Below, piece after piece: positions 63,411-64,000 of a stretch of DNA of 64,000 nucleotides. Position numbers and translations under genes: made by a program. The notes below the pieces were generated by a model. The model had not been told where the DNA came from. It saw only the letters and a program-made list of their open reading frames with translations, and did no database searches. The DNA is from Epiperipatus broadwayi (lineage: Eukaryota > Onychophora > Udeonychophora > Euonychophora > Peripatidae): positions 1 to 64,000 of the forward strand of contig JAQFVV010000557.1 in NCBI GenBank assembly GCA_028023455.1. Reading direction: 5' to 3'. Each line of letters starts with the position of its first letter. Positions within the stretch are counted from its first letter, which is position 1.

Positions 63411-63515
63411 TTTTTTTTTTTTATGGCAAAGCGTTGACCAGGAAGCGAACCCGGGCGAGCTGCTTGGAAGGCAGTATGCCTACCGCTAGGCCACCAACGC
63501 TTGACATTATTTCAC
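63411..63515 (-). mobile_element. tRNA-Gly(TCC)-like mini-SINE, copy 3
   Basis: Minus strand: a full cloverleaf can be drawn. Acceptor GCGTTGG/TCAACGC (one G-U), D arm GCCT/AGGC around AGCGGT, anticodon loop CTTCCAA (TCC, Gly) on CTGC/GCAG, T arm CCGGG/CCTGG around TTCGCTT. It continues TTTGCCATA and a poly(A) of about 17. A direct repeat ATATATCTTT flanks it (63,401-63,410 and 63,516-63,525). The poly(A) and the duplication mark it as retroposed. Confidence 0.85.
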
Positions 63516-63529
63516 ATATATCTTTAAAC

Positions 63530-63917
63530 ATATGAATAAAGGTGTATTTGTAAAAGGTAAATGATGTCTTTATTCATACATTTTAAGAATGGGTGATGAC
63601 ACGCAAGTTTTAAAAATATCTAAAAATTATGTATTAGCTTACATTTTAATTTTCCCCAAAAGAATCATGATGGGATACAATCTCTTTGATGAAAAAGATA
63701 ATTTTCATTACCTTTTTTTTTCCTTTTTCGGTACATCTTATTAATGAATGTTTATAATGTTTGATATAACTTAAATGAATGCATACAGTCAGACTAATTA
63801 CACACACTTTTCTAGAAACTAAGTAATTTATGTACAAAATTCACTCTCCTGTGTTTCAATAAATTATTATGCTTCTATTGATAGTTAGTATTATAAAAGT
63901 GTTTTATTTAATATATA
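63530..63917. other. AT-rich stretch
   Basis: Nothing recognised; the minus open frame 63,646-63,837 has no motif. Confidence 0.45.
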
Positions 63918-63984
63918 GTGTATATGGGCACAGACGATAGAGTGGAGACTGGTGGGTCGTGTGAAAGTCTGTGCTCATATACCC
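63918..63984. mobile_element. Internally deleted copy of the 55.5-kb TIR element
   Basis: The ends GTGTATATGGGCACAGAC and GTCTGTGCTCATATACCC match the TIRs at 55.5 kb, and the flank TATATTACATATAT is shared. Only GATAGAGTGGAGA..GTGAAA remains inside; the ribozyme part is lost. Confidence 0.75.
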
Positions 63985-64000
63985 TATATATTACATATAT

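Noticed and set aside
63420-63501. Functional tRNA-Gly gene
   Set aside because: Cloverleaf is good, but the poly(A), the flanking direct repeat and sister copies show a retroposed element.

Overview
This is a eukaryotic, intron-scale, very AT-rich window. It is dominated by transposable elements and microsatellites and holds only traces of host genes. Long (TA)n, (ATT/ATG)n and (ATCT/ATCC)n arrays occur with an RTE-like LINE, Penelope-like elements with GIY-YIG remnants, tRNA-derived SINEs, hammerhead ribozymes and a hAT MITE. Together these suggest an invertebrate, most likely a lophotrochozoan such as a cephalopod mollusc. The assignment is inferred from repeat style; no diagnostic gene was recognised.

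Layout. 1-2.5 kb is AT-rich and carries a small tRNA-derived SINE with a target-site duplication. 2.5 kb has a hammerhead ribozyme repeat. 3.0-9.1 kb is a non-coding LTR retrotransposon with two 2.2-kb LTRs and a tRNA-Lys-like primer-binding site on the minus strand; a third, solo LTR lies at 22.8-24.7 kb. 9.8-10.4, 17.7-18.3 and 50.6-50.9 kb hold fold-back elements with hammerhead-like motifs. 13.3-16.5 and 59.1-61.8 kb are inverted copies of one unknown ~3-kb repeat. 17.0-19.2 kb is a palindrome of two Penelope-like 3' ends with a fold-back inserted in one arm. 29.5-32.5 kb is a nearly full-length LINE broken by five in-frame stops; truncated relatives lie at 44.1-46.3 and 58.6-58.8 kb. 33.6-34.7 kb is a second Penelope relic between 41-bp inverted repeats. 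51.9-52.6 kb has two canonical hammerheads. 55.5 kb and the window end carry a TIR element. 56.0-56.5 kb is a hAT MITE. 57.3-57.9 kb is a tetranucleotide array.

Host coding signal is sparse. At 35.6-37.7 kb a phase-consistent series of candidate exons, with stop codon and poly(A) signals, looks like the 3' end of an unidentified plus-strand gene. Its 99-nt exon is duplicated in tandem. A separate well-bordered 72-nt exon lies at 49,971-50,042, and weaker candidates at 47.2-47.4 and 52.8 kb.

The recurring theme is self-cleaving RNA. At least four repeat families in one 64-kb window carry hammerhead or hammerhead-like folds, some with covarying stems and one inserted with a 17-bp target-site duplication.
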